Shown here: in pieces, positions 1 to 8,450 of the stretch
Position numbering within the stretch: position 1 is the stretch's first letter
How the letters are laid out: every line of letters begins with the position of its first letter
Source: Lactococcus formosensis
Lineage (GTDB): Bacteria > Bacillota > Bacilli > Lactobacillales > Streptococcaceae
Assembly (NCBI RefSeq): GCF_018403745.1
Contig: NZ_BOVP01000008.1
Span: forward strand, 19,848 to 83,847
DNA length: 64,000 nucleotides
Reading direction: 5' to 3'
The notes under the pieces: model-generated
Databases searched by the model: none
Seen by the model: only the letters and a program-made list of their open reading frames with translations
What the model was told of the DNA's origin: nothing
Program-made: the position numbers and the translations under genes

Positions 1-1619
1 GCACCATATTTTTCAATCACATCCATTGGGTCAATACCATTCCCCAAAGATTTGGACATCTTGCGTCCCTCTTCATCACGAATCAATCCATGGATAAGCA
101 CATTATTAAATGGGGCTTTTCCTGTAAATTCAAGGGATTGGAAAATCATACGTGAAACCCAGAAGAAGATAATGTCATAGCCCGTAACCAAGGTCGATGT
201 AGGGAAGTAACGTTGGAAGTCTTCTGCCTTTTCATCCGGCCAGCCCATAGTTGAGAAAGGCCATAAGGCTGAGGAGAACCAAGTGTCAAGTACGTCCTCA
301 TCTTGTACCCATCCTTCACCTTCTGGTGCTTCTTCGCCGACATACATTTCGCCAGCTTCGTTGTACCATGCAGGAATTTGATGTCCCCACCAGAGTTGGC
401 GTGAAATAACCCAGTCGTGTACGTTTTCCATCCATTGGAGGAATGTGTCGTTAAAACGTGGAGGATAAAACTCAACCGCATCTTCTGTTTTTTGATTTGC
501 GATTGCATTTTTAGCCAACTCTTCCATCTTAACGAACCATTGTGTCGATAAGCGAGGCTCAACCATTACACCTGTACGCTCTGAGTGCCCAACAGAGTGC
601 ATCATCTTCTCAACTTTAACTAAGTTGCCGAGCTCATCCAATTTTTGAATGATGGCTTCGCGGGCTTCAAAGCGATCCATACCATTAAACTCGCCTGTGA
701 GCTCGTTCATTGTACCATCAGCATTCATTACATTAACTTGTGGCAAGTTATGACGTTGACCAACCAAGAAGTCGTTAGGATCATGGGCAGGGGTAATTTT
801 AACCACACCTGTCCCTTTTTCCATATCTGCGTGCTCGTCACCAACAATAGGAATTTCTTTGTTAATGATAGGGAGAATAACACTTTGACCAATGTATTTG
901 GCATAACGTTCATCTGCTGGGTTAACAGCAACAGCGGTGTCTCCAAAGAAAGTTTCTGGACGTGTTGTCGCTACTTCAAGTGCACCTGAACCATCCGCCA
1001 AAGGATAAGTTATGTGATAGAAGGCACCTTCGACATCCTTATGGATAACTTCAATATCAGAGAGCGCAGTCATGGCCTTTGGATCCCAGTTAATGATAAA
1101 CTCACCACGGTAAATCCAGCCCTTTTTGTAAAGTTGAACAAAAACTTTACGGACTGCAGCAGACAAACCTTCGTCTAGAGTAAAACGTTCACGGTTATAA
1201 TCAACAGAGATACCCATTTTACCCCATTGTTCTTTGATAGTTGAAGCATATTCGTCTTTCCATTCCCAAACCTTGTCTAAGAATTTCTCACGGCCTAAAT
1301 CATAACGGGAGATACCATCTTCAGCTAAACGCGCTTCCACTTTGGCTTGCGTTGCAATACCTGCGTGATCCATACCTGGCAACCATAGAGTATCAAAACC
1401 TTGCATACGTTTTTGACGGATGATAATATCTTGCAAGGTTGTGTCCCAAGCATGTCCCAAGTGGAGCTTACCGGTTACGTTTGGTGGCGGAATAACGATA
1501 CTGTAGGGTTTTGCTTTTTTGTCACCTGAAGGTGCAAAAACACCTTGTTCGAGCCATTTTTCATAGCGTCCTGCTTCGACTTCAGCAGGGTTAAATTTTG
1601 TTGATAATTCTTCTGTCAT
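1..1619 (-). CDS. valS: Valine--tRNA ligase, N-terminal 539 codons (runs off the window)
   Basis: Class Ia aminoacyl-tRNA synthetase that charges tRNA-Val in the cytoplasm. The translation contains the HIGH-type ATP site (KLHLGHA, residues 51-57, after PPPNVTG), the editing-domain stretch with [14 protein letters not shown], and KMSKS at about 520-524. The ATG at 1617-1619 follows a T-box leader. The 3' third, with the anticodon-binding domain and C-terminal coiled coil, lies outside the window. Identity is clear from family motifs. Expression is expected to rise when uncharged tRNA-Val accumulates. Confidence 0.97.
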   Translation of the reverse strand, partial: MTEELSTKFNPAEVEAGRYEKWLEQGVFAPSGDKKAKPYSIVIPPPNVTGKLHLGHAWDTTLQDIIIRQKRMQGFDTLWLPGMDHAGIATQAKVEARLAEDGISRYDLGREKFLDKVWEWKDEYASTIKEQWGKMGISVDYNRERFTLDEGLSAAVRKVFVQLYKKGWIYRGEFIINWDPKAMTALSDIEVIHKDVEGAFYHITYPLADGSGALEVATTRPETFFGDTAVAVNPADERYAKYIGQSVILPIINKEIPIVGDEHADMEKGTGVVKITPAHDPNDFLVGQRHNLPQVNVMNADGTMNELTGEFNGMDRFEAREAIIQKLDELGNLVKVEKMMHSVGHSERTGVMVEPRLSTQWFVKMEELAKNAIANQKTEDAVEFYPPRFNDTFLQWMENVHDWVISRQLWWGHQIPAWYNEAGEMYVGEEAPEGEGWVQDEDVLDTWFSSALWPFSTMGWPDEKAEDFQRYFPTSTLVTGYDIIFFWVSRMIFQSLEFTGKAPFNNVLIHGLIRDEEGRKMSKSLGNGIDPMDVIEKYG

Positions 1620-1683
1620 TTATTTTTCCTTTCGGTATGAAAACAGTTAATAATGTCGAGGGAGAAGTTCAAGAGTATGTCAA

Positions 1684-1876
1684 TAAAAAAATACCGCACC
1701 TAAACATCCAAAATAGGACGCTCACGCGCGGTACCACCTAAATTCCTGCTTTTAAAAGCAGACACTTAATTTTATTTAACTGACTTCAATGCAACCTTCA
1801 CAAGCTTCATCTGAAATCTCACAGCGACCGATTTCTCTCTTAAAGATTAGGCTTGTTACTCCTCATTTAGTGTTTT
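1684..1876 (-). promoter_or_regulatory. T-box riboswitch leader of valS
   Basis: Read on the minus strand, the leader carries the T-box core AGGTGGTACCGCG (about 1726-1738). Near-complementary arms at 1693-1709 and 1716-1732 (with G-U pairs) form a terminator followed by a U run at 1684-1690. A GAGAG box lies upstream. The likely specifier is GTC at 1782-1784, preceded by GAA, which fits valine. The specifier call is by eye; the antiterminator/terminator pair is clear. Confidence 0.9.
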
Positions 1877-1912
1877 TATTCTATCAGATTTGTCAGTTTT
1901 TTGCAAGGTCGC

Positions 1913-2527
1913 TCAGCGTTCTTTGATTATTTCTAAGAAATGCTCTAAACCTTCTATTTTTTGCATTTGTCGATTACAGTTCACACTATCAACACAGATA
2001 TATGTTCCGTTCTTAGTATAGGTACCATCAGAACCTCTTTTAGTGGTGGCTAAAAATTGTGTCACTTGGCTTGTTTTTTGACAAATCGCACAAATATTTT
2101 TTATACTTCCTGATGTCGTTCCATAAAAACCCCGTCCGTCACTTGTCACGATATACTTGCGCTGACTGGAAATCTCATTCCAAGCAAAATAGGTGAGTTC
2201 TTTCATATCCCAGGATGCTTGCGCTGGAACTTTAAGCTTTTTGACCTTCTTAAAAATCTTTTTAATTTGGCTTTCAGATGGCAAGACAAAAGCTTCAACT
2301 AAATCTTTCAAGTAAAGCAATTCGCGTTCTGCTTGCTCCTTGGTTATTTTACTGTCCACAAGTTTCTCTAAAAAGAGACCGACTTCTTTTGCTTTCGAGA
2401 GCTCTTCTATTTCAGCTACAGTTTGAGCATAAACTGCTTCTACTGTGGCTTTATCATTAACCGAATGGTAGACATTGATGAGATCAAAGGTAAGATATTT
2501 TATTCTGTTGTATTCGTATGCTTTCAT
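1913..2527 (-). CDS. FusB/FusC-family elongation factor G-binding protein
   Basis: 204 aa, close to the family's usual ~213. FusB-type proteins bind EF-G and release it from stalled ribosomes; acquired forms give fusidic acid resistance, while chromosomal forms like this occur widely in Firmicutes. The N-terminal half is helical and charged. The C-terminal half has the treble-clef zinc-finger ligands C146-x2-C149 and C178-x5-C184. The ATG has a strong AAGGAG site. It is last in a minus-strand operon and is preceded by a 17-codon ORF and a hairpin that could attenuate its translation. Whether it confers resistance cannot be told from sequence. Confidence 0.82.
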   Translation of the reverse strand: MKAYEYNRIKYLTFDLINVYHSVNDKATVEAVYAQTVAEIEELSKAKEVGLFLEKLVDSKITKEQAERELLYLKDLVEAFVLPSESQIKKIFKKVKKLKVPAQASWDMKELTYFAWNEISSQRKYIVTSDGRGFYGTTSGSIKNICAICQKTSQVTQFLATTKRGSDGTYTKNGTYICVDSVNCNRQMQKIEGLEHFLEIIKER

Positions 2528-2544
2528 TTTTTCTCCTTAACTAT

Positions 2545-2575
2545 CCGCTAAGTGAGAATATTGTTAACTTAGCGG
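2545..2575 (-). repeat. Inverted repeat between leader ORF and FusB-like gene
   Basis: CCGCTAAG (2545-2552) and CTTAGCGG (2568-2575) form a perfect 8-bp stem with a 15-nt loop and no U run, so it is not a standard terminator. It lies between the stop of the 17-codon ORF and the ribosome-binding site at about 2532-2538. A competing 5-bp pairing of TTAAC in the loop with GTTAA just before AAGGAG would partly mask that site. Confidence 0.7.
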
Positions 2576-2580
2576 TAAAC

Positions 2581-2634
2581 TTATACGAGAGCAGTTACTC
2601 GCACTTGTTTACCAACCATAGGATTTAATTTCAT
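2581..2634 (-). CDS. 17-aa leader peptide candidate upstream of the FusB-like gene
   Basis: ATG at 2632-2634 opens an ORF for MKLNPMVGKQVRVTALV. A near-perfect AAGGAGG lies 4-5 nt upstream. It sits 17 nt after the DUF1912 stop and about 50 nt before the FusB-like start, with a hairpin between. This layout resembles the leader-peptide attenuator described for staphylococcal fusB. It may instead be a small structural protein or chance; no homologue is recognised. Confidence 0.5.
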   Translation of the reverse strand: MKLNPMVGKQVRVTALV

Positions 2635-2651
2635 AAAACCCTCCTTACTAC

Positions 2652-2900
2652 TTAAAAAGTTTTGGTACCTAAGTCTGGTACGTCGTGGAAATCTTTACCT
2701 GCTTTATAGTTTTCAAATTTCCCTTGAATAAATTGATAGGCATCGAGACGACTTTCATAACGAATAGCTGCTTCTTTTGCTTCAATTTTTTTATCTTCAT
2801 GCGCAATTTTTTCTGCGGCTTTCATTGCAATTTCTGAAAGTTGAACCTGTTGGTCCACCCACTCACTAAAATCTTTTAAAAATTTTTCTTTATATTCCAT
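2652..2900 (-). CDS. DUF1912 family protein
   Basis: 82 aa, acidic and helical. It matches the streptococcal/lactococcal DUF1912 family, with the typical core IRYESRLDAYQF then GKFENYKAGK-FHD. Function is unknown; there is no signal peptide or membrane segment, so it is probably cytoplasmic. Two nt separate it from the YjbR-like gene upstream, in the same minus-strand operon that ends with the FusB-like gene. Confidence 0.85.
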   Translation of the reverse strand: MEYKEKFLKDFSEWVDQQVQLSEIAMKAAEKIAHEDKKIEAKEAAIRYESRLDAYQFIQGKFENYKAGKDFHDVPDLGTKTF

Positions 2901-2902
2901 TT

Positions 2903-3250
2903 TTATTCTCTTTTTGGTTTGATTAAATGATAACTGTTCTCAATCATCTGTTTCGCTTGTTTCTCTGAAACGTCACCACCAAAATGAATGTCATTCCAGT
3001 GTGTTTTATTCATGTGCCAGGCTGGGCGTATTGAGTCAAAAGATTCACGCAGTTCCTCATTGACTGAAGGTAAACCTTTGACAGCCAAAACAAGCTCGCC
3101 TTCACGCTCCGAGATGTAGACAAAAGATTTTTTATTTTTTAGATGCTTCACTACAATCGTCGCTGGCCCTTTTTCCATCTTTGCAAAAGGTGTATCTGCA
3201 AAAGTTGGACCAAGCGCTAAGCAAAACGCTAGCCAGTTTTCTTTATTCAT
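2903..3250 (-). CDS. MmcQ/YjbR family protein
   Basis: 115 aa. It has the MmcQ/YjbR alpha/beta fold signature: an N-terminal helix, then a beta-rich middle (FVYISEREGELVLAVKG), then RPAWHMNKTHWNDIHFGG, which is the most conserved family stretch. The family is called DNA-binding on structural grounds but has no firmly assigned role. It starts one nt after the GNAT stop and ends two nt before DUF1912, so it is co-transcribed. Confidence 0.85.
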   Translation of the reverse strand: MNKENWLAFCLALGPTFADTPFAKMEKGPATIVVKHLKNKKSFVYISEREGELVLAVKGLPSVNEELRESFDSIRPAWHMNKTHWNDIHFGGDVSEKQAKQMIENSYHLIKPKRE

Positions 3251-3251
3251 C

Positions 3252-3761
3252 TCATTCTCCTAAAAGGAGTTGATAAGCGAAGCGATCTCCTTCGTAGAAA
3301 ACCATACCGCGCTTTTCAAAGCCCTCACGTTCAAAGACTGCCTGCATCACTGCATTAGCTGGATGCGTATCCACGCGAAAGTCCTTATATCCGCGTGCTT
3401 GCATCAGAGTAAAGATGTTTGAAAAAAGATATTTTGTCAGACCCAGACCACGGTATTGGTCAGACAGTGCTAAACAATGGACAGTGACATAGTCTAAGCT
3501 ATCATTTAACCACTTGCCATTATAAATTTTCGTATATTGCGTATCTTCGCCAGTAATGATCGCACAAAAGCCTGCAACTTTTTCATCTACAATCAAAACA
3601 TAACCGACATCTTCCTGAATGAAATTTTCAATATCACTTTGTGCAGGATACTCAGCTTGCCATTGATCACTCCCGGATTTGCCCAGAAATTCTCGCGCTT
3701 GAGCAATAATCGGCATAATGGTTATAACATCCGCTTTGGTTGCCTTTCTTAAATAAATCAT
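3252..3761 (-). CDS. GNAT family N-acetyltransferase
   Basis: 169 aa acetyl-CoA-dependent transferase. Acceptor-side strands are followed by VTVHCLALSDQYRGLGLTK at about 94-112, which carries the Q/RxxGxG/A acetyl-CoA pyrophosphate loop in degenerate form (QYRGLGL). The C-terminal FRVDTHPANAVMQAVFEREG is the usual motif B. The substrate is unknown. It is the first gene of the five-ORF minus-strand operon, just after rlmD, so it may also receive read-through from rlmD. Confidence 0.88.
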   Translation of the reverse strand: MIYLRKATKADVITIMPIIAQAREFLGKSGSDQWQAEYPAQSDIENFIQEDVGYVLIVDEKVAGFCAIITGEDTQYTKIYNGKWLNDSLDYVTVHCLALSDQYRGLGLTKYLFSNIFTLMQARGYKDFRVDTHPANAVMQAVFEREGFEKRGMVFYEGDRFAYQLLLGE

Positions 3762-3795
3762 GCTTTTCCTCTCCGCTCAAACTAAACGCCCTATT

Positions 3796-5301
3796 TTATT
3801 TTCTTTTTCTACGTGGCTTGTCGTATCCTTGCTTGGTTTTTTCTGCACGAAAAGGTGCTGCTAAAGGTTGGGCAAGTTTACGCATTTTTACTACCGCTTC
3901 AGTACGTGCTGTATGTGGGAACATATCGACAGATTGGATATATTCGATGCTGTAAAATTGCGAAAGGATTACTAAGTCTTTTGCTAAAGTCGAAACATTA
4001 CAAGACACATAAACCAGTTTTTCTGGTGTATAAGTGGTGATTGTTTCCAACAAAGCATCATCCAATCCTGTACGCGGTGGATCAACGATAAGGGCTGTGG
4101 CTCTATGGCCTGACTTATACCAGTTAGGAATGATACGTTCTGCTTTACCTACTTCATAGTGGCAGTTTTTAAAGCCAAGACGTTTTGCATTGGCTTTAGC
4201 ATCTGCGATAGATTCTGGCGTAATATCCATTCCGTGGACCGACTTAACTTTCTTAGCCACACCAAAACCGATAGTGCCGACACCGCAGTAGGCATCAATA
4301 ACACGGTCGTCTTTTTTCGGATTCAACGCGCGTACGGCTTCACCATAGAGCACATTAGCTTGTTCTGAATTGAGTTGATAAAAAGCACGTGGTGACAACT
4401 CAAAGTCATAATCCAAAACGCCTTCGGTAATCGTTTCTTTTTCCGCAAAAAGCATCTGTGTACGGTCACCATAAATTTCGCTGGTTTTCTTCGGATGGAA
4501 GTTGGCTGATACAGAAACAATCTCTTGGAACTCTTCCGTCAAGTCAGATAAAATATTATCCATCTTCACCAAGTCTTTGCGTTGACGTTTTGAGAGCTCT
4601 TCACGTGGTGCAGGCCAAACCTGCCCATCTAAACTGATACGTGCGGATGTCACGAAAATAATTTGGACTTCACCTGTTTTTTGACTGCGTCGCGCAACGA
4701 TGGTGCGAATCCCCATGACTTTACGCTCATCATACACAGGCAAATTGTATTTTTCAATCAAGCGACAAATACGATTAGCGATATTTTGGATGACTTCGTC
4801 TTGCACCAAACAATTTTCTAAATTCACCAAGTGATGTGTGCCTTCTTTGTATAAGCCAGCAATAACATCGCCATTGTTTAGACGGCGCACTTGAAATTGC
4901 AACTTATTACGGTAACGCAAAGGATTTTCCATACCAAGTGTTGGTAGAAGTTCGTACTTCTTCCAACCTGTTGGACGGTATTTTTCGAGAGATTGGCGGA
5001 GCAAATCACGCTTAAACTCTAATTGTTGCGGATAAGCAAGGTGCATGATATGCGAACCGCTAAGCTCATGGTAAACACGATCTTCGGGTTTGACACGGTA
5101 TTTTGACTTTTTATTTATCTTGACAACTTTTGCGCGTGAAAAATTACGGGCATTTTCTGTAATCTCTGCCAAAATTTCTTCTGTAGGCAGTGCATAAGGC
5201 ACAAATACTAAGCGGCCATGGTAAGAGGCGATTCCTTCGCCATTGATACCCATACGCTCAATATTGAGTGGGATTTTTTGTCCAATTTTCAGATTAATCA
5301 T
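3796..5301 (-). CDS. rlmD: 23S rRNA (uracil-C5)-methyltransferase RlmD/RlmCD
   Basis: 501 aa, TrmA/RumA superfamily. An N-terminal TRAM domain (about 1-58) is followed by the SAM-dependent methyltransferase domain: DAYCGVGTIG for SAM, IVDPPRTGLD, and the catalytic cysteine in VSCNVSTLAKDL at about 434. In Gram-positive cocci the orthologue modifies U747 and U1939. Where relatives have the C-x5-C-x2-C iron-sulfur ligands, this protein reads YHELSGSHIMHLAY (77-90), so those cysteines are lost. The C-terminus is a short basic tail. The -10 is 6 nt before the ATG, predicting a leaderless mRNA. Confidence 0.93.
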   Translation of the reverse strand: MINLKIGQKIPLNIERMGINGEGIASYHGRLVFVPYALPTEEILAEITENARNFSRAKVVKINKKSKYRVKPEDRVYHELSGSHIMHLAYPQQLEFKRDLLRQSLEKYRPTGWKKYELLPTLGMENPLRYRNKLQFQVRRLNNGDVIAGLYKEGTHHLVNLENCLVQDEVIQNIANRICRLIEKYNLPVYDERKVMGIRTIVARRSQKTGEVQIIFVTSARISLDGQVWPAPREELSKRQRKDLVKMDNILSDLTEEFQEIVSVSANFHPKKTSEIYGDRTQMLFAEKETITEGVLDYDFELSPRAFYQLNSEQANVLYGEAVRALNPKKDDRVIDAYCGVGTIGFGVAKKVKSVHGMDITPESIADAKANAKRLGFKNCHYEVGKAERIIPNWYKSGHRATALIVDPPRTGLDDALLETITTYTPEKLVYVSCNVSTLAKDLVILSQFYSIEYIQSVDMFPHTARTEAVVKMRKLAQPLAAPFRAEKTKQGYDKPRRKRK

Positions 5302-5316
5302 ATCCCAATTTTAACA
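5299..5316 (-). promoter_or_regulatory. Leaderless-type promoter of rlmD
   Basis: Minus strand TGT-TAAAAT, 6 nt (TGGGAT), then ATG. No Shine-Dalgarno fits between. The expected transcription start is at or next to the A of the ATG. Confidence 0.65.
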
Positions 5317-5370
5317 TAATTTCCCTATAATTGGACCACTAAAATCCAAGGATTCTCCTATTTATAAAGA

Positions 5371-5394
5371 AAAAATACCAGCGTACACACTGGA
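5371..5394 (-). terminator. Terminator after the VOC gene
   Basis: On the minus strand CCAGTG-TGTA-CGCTGG (5378-5393, one G-T pair) is followed by TATTTTTTC. It separates the HxlR/VOC operon from rlmD. Confidence 0.7.
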
Positions 5395-5401
5395 ATTTTT
5401 T

Positions 5402-5794
5402 CTATTCATGTAATTCTATCGGTAATTCATCAGGATCATAGAAGAAAACCATCTTCTTATTGGTAATCTCATCCACGCGCAATTCTTCAACTTTAACCCC
5501 TTGATCCGATAAGTAAGCCATATCTGCTTCAATATTATCGGTCTGTATTGCCAAATGACGTAAGCCTTTCGCCTCTGGATACGAGACCCGCTCAGGAGCA
5601 TCCATTTTGATAAAAAGTTCTATTTCGGTACTGTCATTCATTTGGAGATCGATTTTCACATCCCCTTTATCCAGACGATGGCTTTCTCTGATTACTGGAA
5701 ATCCCAGAATATCTACATAAAAGTGTCGTGATTCTTCGTAATCACTCCCTATAATAGCAATATGGTGTATACTCTTAAAATTTGGTGTGTACAT
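5402..5794 (-). CDS. VOC (glyoxalase/dioxygenase) family protein
   Basis: 130 aa from the ATG at 5792-5794, chosen because an AGAGAGAG site lies just upstream and HHIAI falls at the usual distance from the start; a longer frame to 5896 overlaps hxlR without support. The protein has a duplicated beta-alpha-beta-beta-beta metal fold: HHIAI, then GLRHLAIQTDN, and the final metal-ligand glutamate region PDELPIELHE. This resembles SMU1112c/GloA2-like VOC proteins. It is downstream of an HxlR regulator in a cluster with a reductase and an exporter, suggesting electrophile or aldehyde detoxification (inference). Confidence 0.85.
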   Translation of the reverse strand: MYTPNFKSIHHIAIIGSDYEESRHFYVDILGFPVIRESHRLDKGDVKIDLQMNDSTEIELFIKMDAPERVSYPEAKGLRHLAIQTDNIEADMAYLSDQGVKVEELRVDEITNKKMVFFYDPDELPIELHE

Positions 5795-5819
5795 GTTTCT
5801 CTCTCTTATCTTCTCAACC

Positions 5820-6185
5820 TCAAGCCTTAATCTCATCTTCTTCCAAGATACAAACATCGTCTCCTTGGGCTTTGAGATTGCGTACATGATCTTCACCCCA
5901 AGAACATAGGCTATCCAAAATATTATTCAAGCTTTCACCATACGGGCTAAGTGAATACTCTACTTTTGGCGGCACTTGATTGTAAACGGTGCGGACAATG
6001 ATATTATCCAGCTCTAATTCACGTAATTGTTGTGTAAGCATTTTTTGACTGATCCCTGGAATACTTCGTTTAAGTTCACCTGGGCGGCGTGGTTGGTGTC
6101 TCAGATTACACAAAATGATAGATTTCCACTTCCCACCAATAACGTCCATTGTGGCCTCCACACCTATATTATAAGTTTTTTCCAA
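5820..6185 (-). CDS. HxlR/YodB-type winged-helix transcriptional regulator
   Basis: 121 aa. The fold is typical of HxlR: TYNIGVEATMDVIGGKWKS, RPGELKRSIPGISQKMLTQQ for the recognition helix, VPPKVEYSLSPYGESL for the wing. I start it at the TTG at 6183-6185, which has GGAG 8 nt upstream; another in-frame TTG at 6219-6221 has no such site. C39 (ILCNL), C107 and C124-like cysteines could be redox sensors as in YodB/HypR, but this is inference. It is divergent from the aldo/keto reductase across a palindromic operator. Confidence 0.9.
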   Translation of the reverse strand: MEKTYNIGVEATMDVIGGKWKSIILCNLRHQPRRPGELKRSIPGISQKMLTQQLRELELDNIIVRTVYNQVPPKVEYSLSPYGESLNNILDSLCSWGEDHVRNLKAQGDDVCILEEDEIKA

Positions 6186-6225
6186 AAAAAATCTCCTCTC
6201 TAAACCCTTTATTTCAAGCAAAACT

Positions 6226-6256
6226 TACTTTTTTGTATGTATATGACAAAAAAGTA
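6226..6256. promoter_or_regulatory. Putative HxlR operator
   Basis: TACTTTTTTGT (6226-6236) and ACAAAAAAGTA (6246-6256) form a perfect 11-bp inverted repeat with a 9-bp spacer, between the divergent hxlR and aldo/keto reductase genes. The TACT...AGTA ends match the operator style known for YodB/HxlR regulators. Confidence 0.7.
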
Positions 6257-6326
6257 GGTACTATTCAACAAGTTATTTTTATTATATACTATTTTTTGTC
6301 AAAAGAAAACCTAAGGAGAAAAGACA

Positions 6327-7145
6327 ATGAAACTTAACAATACAACACATATCCCCGAATTAGGATTAGGCGTTTTCCAAATCTCAAATGAGGAAACTGC
6401 CGAAGTCGTAAAAAATGGAATCATCAACGGCTATCGTTTGATCGATACTGCCCAAATTTATGGTAACGAAGAAGGCACAGGACAAGGGATTAAGACTGGC
6501 CTTGAAGACACAAATCTTACACGCGAAGATCTCTTCATCACATCAAAACTATGGGGCAGCAACCTTTCTTATGAGGAAACCATTCAAAGCTTTGAAACAA
6601 GTTTAGAAAAATTGGGCTTGGATTACCTTGATCTTTATCTTATCCACTGGCCAGGTACTGATTATGGGTTTGAAGCTTCTTGGAAAGCTATGGAAGACCT
6701 CTATAAAGATGGACGTATCAAGGCTATCGGTGTAAGTAACTTCCAAAAACATCACTTAGAGCGTCTCTTTACCTATGCACAAATTGTCCCTGCAGTAAAT
6801 CAAATCGAGCTCCACCCTAAACTTGCTCAAAAAGAACTGCGTCACTTTTTAGAAGCACATGATATTAAAGTACAAGCTTGGTCGCCATTGATGCAAGGAC
6901 AACTGTTAGACAATGAAACAATTAAAACAATTGCTCAAAAGTACAATAAATCAACAGCACAAGTTATACTTCGTTGGCATTTAGAACAAGGCATCTTGGT
7001 TAACGTGAAATCTGTCAAAACAGAACGTATGCGTGCCAACCGTGATGTATTTGATTTCTCTCTGGATCAAGATGACATGAAACTCTTAGATGGTCTTGAC
7101 GAAAACTTACGTGTAGGACCAGATCCAGAAACATTTAACTTTTAA
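6327..7145 (+). CDS. Aldo/keto reductase
   Basis: 272 aa NADPH-dependent (alpha/beta)8 oxidoreductase. The catalytic tetrad is visible: D and Y in LIDTAQIYGNE (about 38-48), K in TSKLWGS, H in LYLIHWPG. The cofactor-binding GVSNF and the C-terminal SVKTERMRAN (phosphate binding) are present. AAGGAG lies 8 nt upstream of the ATG. It is followed after 15 nt by an MFS exporter and is divergent from hxlR, so its induction probably depends on HxlR. The natural substrate is unknown; reactive carbonyls are a reasonable guess. Confidence 0.93.
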   Translation: MKLNNTTHIPELGLGVFQISNEETAEVVKNGIINGYRLIDTAQIYGNEEGTGQGIKTGLEDTNLTREDLFITSKLWGSNLSYEETIQSFETSLEKLGLDYLDLYLIHWPGTDYGFEASWKAMEDLYKDGRIKAIGVSNFQKHHLERLFTYAQIVPAVNQIELHPKLAQKELRHFLEAHDIKVQAWSPLMQGQLLDNETIKTIAQKYNKSTAQVILRWHLEQGILVNVKSVKTERMRANRDVFDFSLDQDDMKLLDGLDENLRVGPDPETFNF

Positions 7146-7160
7146 AAAATAGGAACCCTT

Positions 7161-8354
7161 ATGAAAAAAATTTCACCAAGCCTGACCTTATTGGCTTTAG
7201 CCATCAATGCCTTTGCCATAGGCTCAACAGAATTCATCAGTGTTGGTCTTATGCCGATGATTGTGAACACTTTTAATATCAATTTATCTCAAGCAGGCCT
7301 CACCGTTTCTTTATACGCTTTAGGCGTAACTCTTGGAGCACCTCTCCTTACGATTGTTACAGGCACATGGAATCGTCGCTCATTAATGTTAGCTATTATG
7401 CTTCTCTTTATTAGCGGAAATCTCTTATCCGCTTTTGCTCCAACTTTCCTCCTGCTCTTAGTTGGACGTATTCTAGCAGCGTTAGCACATGGTATCTTTA
7501 TGTCGGTGTCAACACTTATTGCCGCAAATGTTGTTCGCCCTGAAAAACGTGCTTCTGCTATTGCCTTAATGTTTACTGGGCTTACTGTAGCAACGGTTAT
7601 TGGCGTTCCTTTAGGAACTTTCATCGGGCAACATTCAACCTGGCATATATCCTTTATCTTTATTGCCGTAATTGGATTGATTGGATTATTAGCGAGCATC
7701 TTTTTAATTCCAACAAATCTCCCTATTCCAGGTAAAGTAAACTTAAGTGGCTTTGCAAGAATTTTCCGCAATAAATATATTATGACCTCTTTCTTCATTA
7801 CTGCTTTTGGTTATGGAGGCACGTTTGCTGCTTATACTTACTTAGCGCCTTTATTAGAAGATACCTTTAATTTCAGCTCAAGTACTGTTGTTGTCGTTCT
7901 GGTCGCTTACGGTATAATGGTAGCAATCGGTAATACTATCGGTGGACATTACTCAAATAAAAAGATTTTACCTGTATTACTCAAAATGTTTGGTGCTTTG
8001 ACTGTAAGTTTGCTTATTCTTTTTGTTGCAGCATCAATGGCATCTCAGTGGCTGGGGTTGCTCGCAACGCTTTTACTCGGTTTATTTGCCTTCATGAACG
8101 TCCCTGGTTTACAACTTTATGTCGTGCAGTTGGCTGAAAAATTCACTCCTCAAGATATTACTCTTGTTTCAGCTTTTAATATTTCAGCTTTTAACATCGG
8201 TATTACTCTCGGTTCATTTGCCGGTGGCGAGGTAGCGAAAGCAAGTAGTGTTATCTATACACCACTTGCAGGGATTGTTATTGTCCTCCTTGCTATGCTT
8301 CTCATTATTGGGGCTCAAAAACAATCCATCGGAATCAGATCTCTCCAAGATTAA
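7161..8354 (+). CDS. MFS transporter (AraJ/YdhP-like efflux permease)
   Basis: 397 aa with 12 predicted membrane segments. The N-terminus LALAINAFAIGSTEFISVGL and the loop GTWNRRSLML resemble the sugar/drug efflux DHA1 branch (AraJ, YdhP, PbuE). It sits in the plasma membrane and likely uses proton antiport. The operon partner is an aldo/keto reductase 15 nt upstream, and a strong terminator follows, so the pair forms a two-gene transcript under the putative HxlR operator. Substrate unknown. Confidence 0.9.
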   Translation: MKKISPSLTLLALAINAFAIGSTEFISVGLMPMIVNTFNINLSQAGLTVSLYALGVTLGAPLLTIVTGTWNRRSLMLAIMLLFISGNLLSAFAPTFLLLLVGRILAALAHGIFMSVSTLIAANVVRPEKRASAIALMFTGLTVATVIGVPLGTFIGQHSTWHISFIFIAVIGLIGLLASIFLIPTNLPIPGKVNLSGFARIFRNKYIMTSFFITAFGYGGTFAAYTYLAPLLEDTFNFSSSTVVVVLVAYGIMVAIGNTIGGHYSNKKILPVLLKMFGALTVSLLILFVAASMASQWLGLLATLLLGLFAFMNVPGLQLYVVQLAEKFTPQDITLVSAFNISAFNIGITLGSFAGGEVAKASSVIYTPLAGIVIVLLAMLLIIGAQKQSIGIRSLQD

Positions 8355-8357
8355 AAT

Positions 8358-8391
8358 AAAAAAGCTCCTAGTCTTCTTCTAGAGCTTTTTT
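8358..8391 (+). terminator. Terminator after MFS gene
   Basis: AAAAAAGCTCCTAG, TCTTCTT loop, CTAGAGCTTTTTT, with one bulged C and a long T run. Confidence 0.9.
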
Positions 8392-8432
8392 ATTAAAACT
8401 GAAAAAATCTATTTCCCCTTCATCTTGTACTC

Positions 8433-8450
8433 TGCTATAATAAAGTTATG
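8433..8450 (+). promoter_or_regulatory. Leaderless-type promoter of recX
   Basis: Extended -10 TGC-TATAAT (8433-8441), 6 nt, ATG at 8448. No ribosome-binding site is possible in the gap. Confidence 0.7.

Noticed and set aside
58..77. A finding entry with these coordinates in reverse order appears in the list with interest 0.
   Set aside because: It carries no biological claim and should be ignored; nothing unusual was seen in the valS coding region.
145..1423. Antisense frames inside valS
   Set aside because: Shadows of the valS reading frame without start signals.
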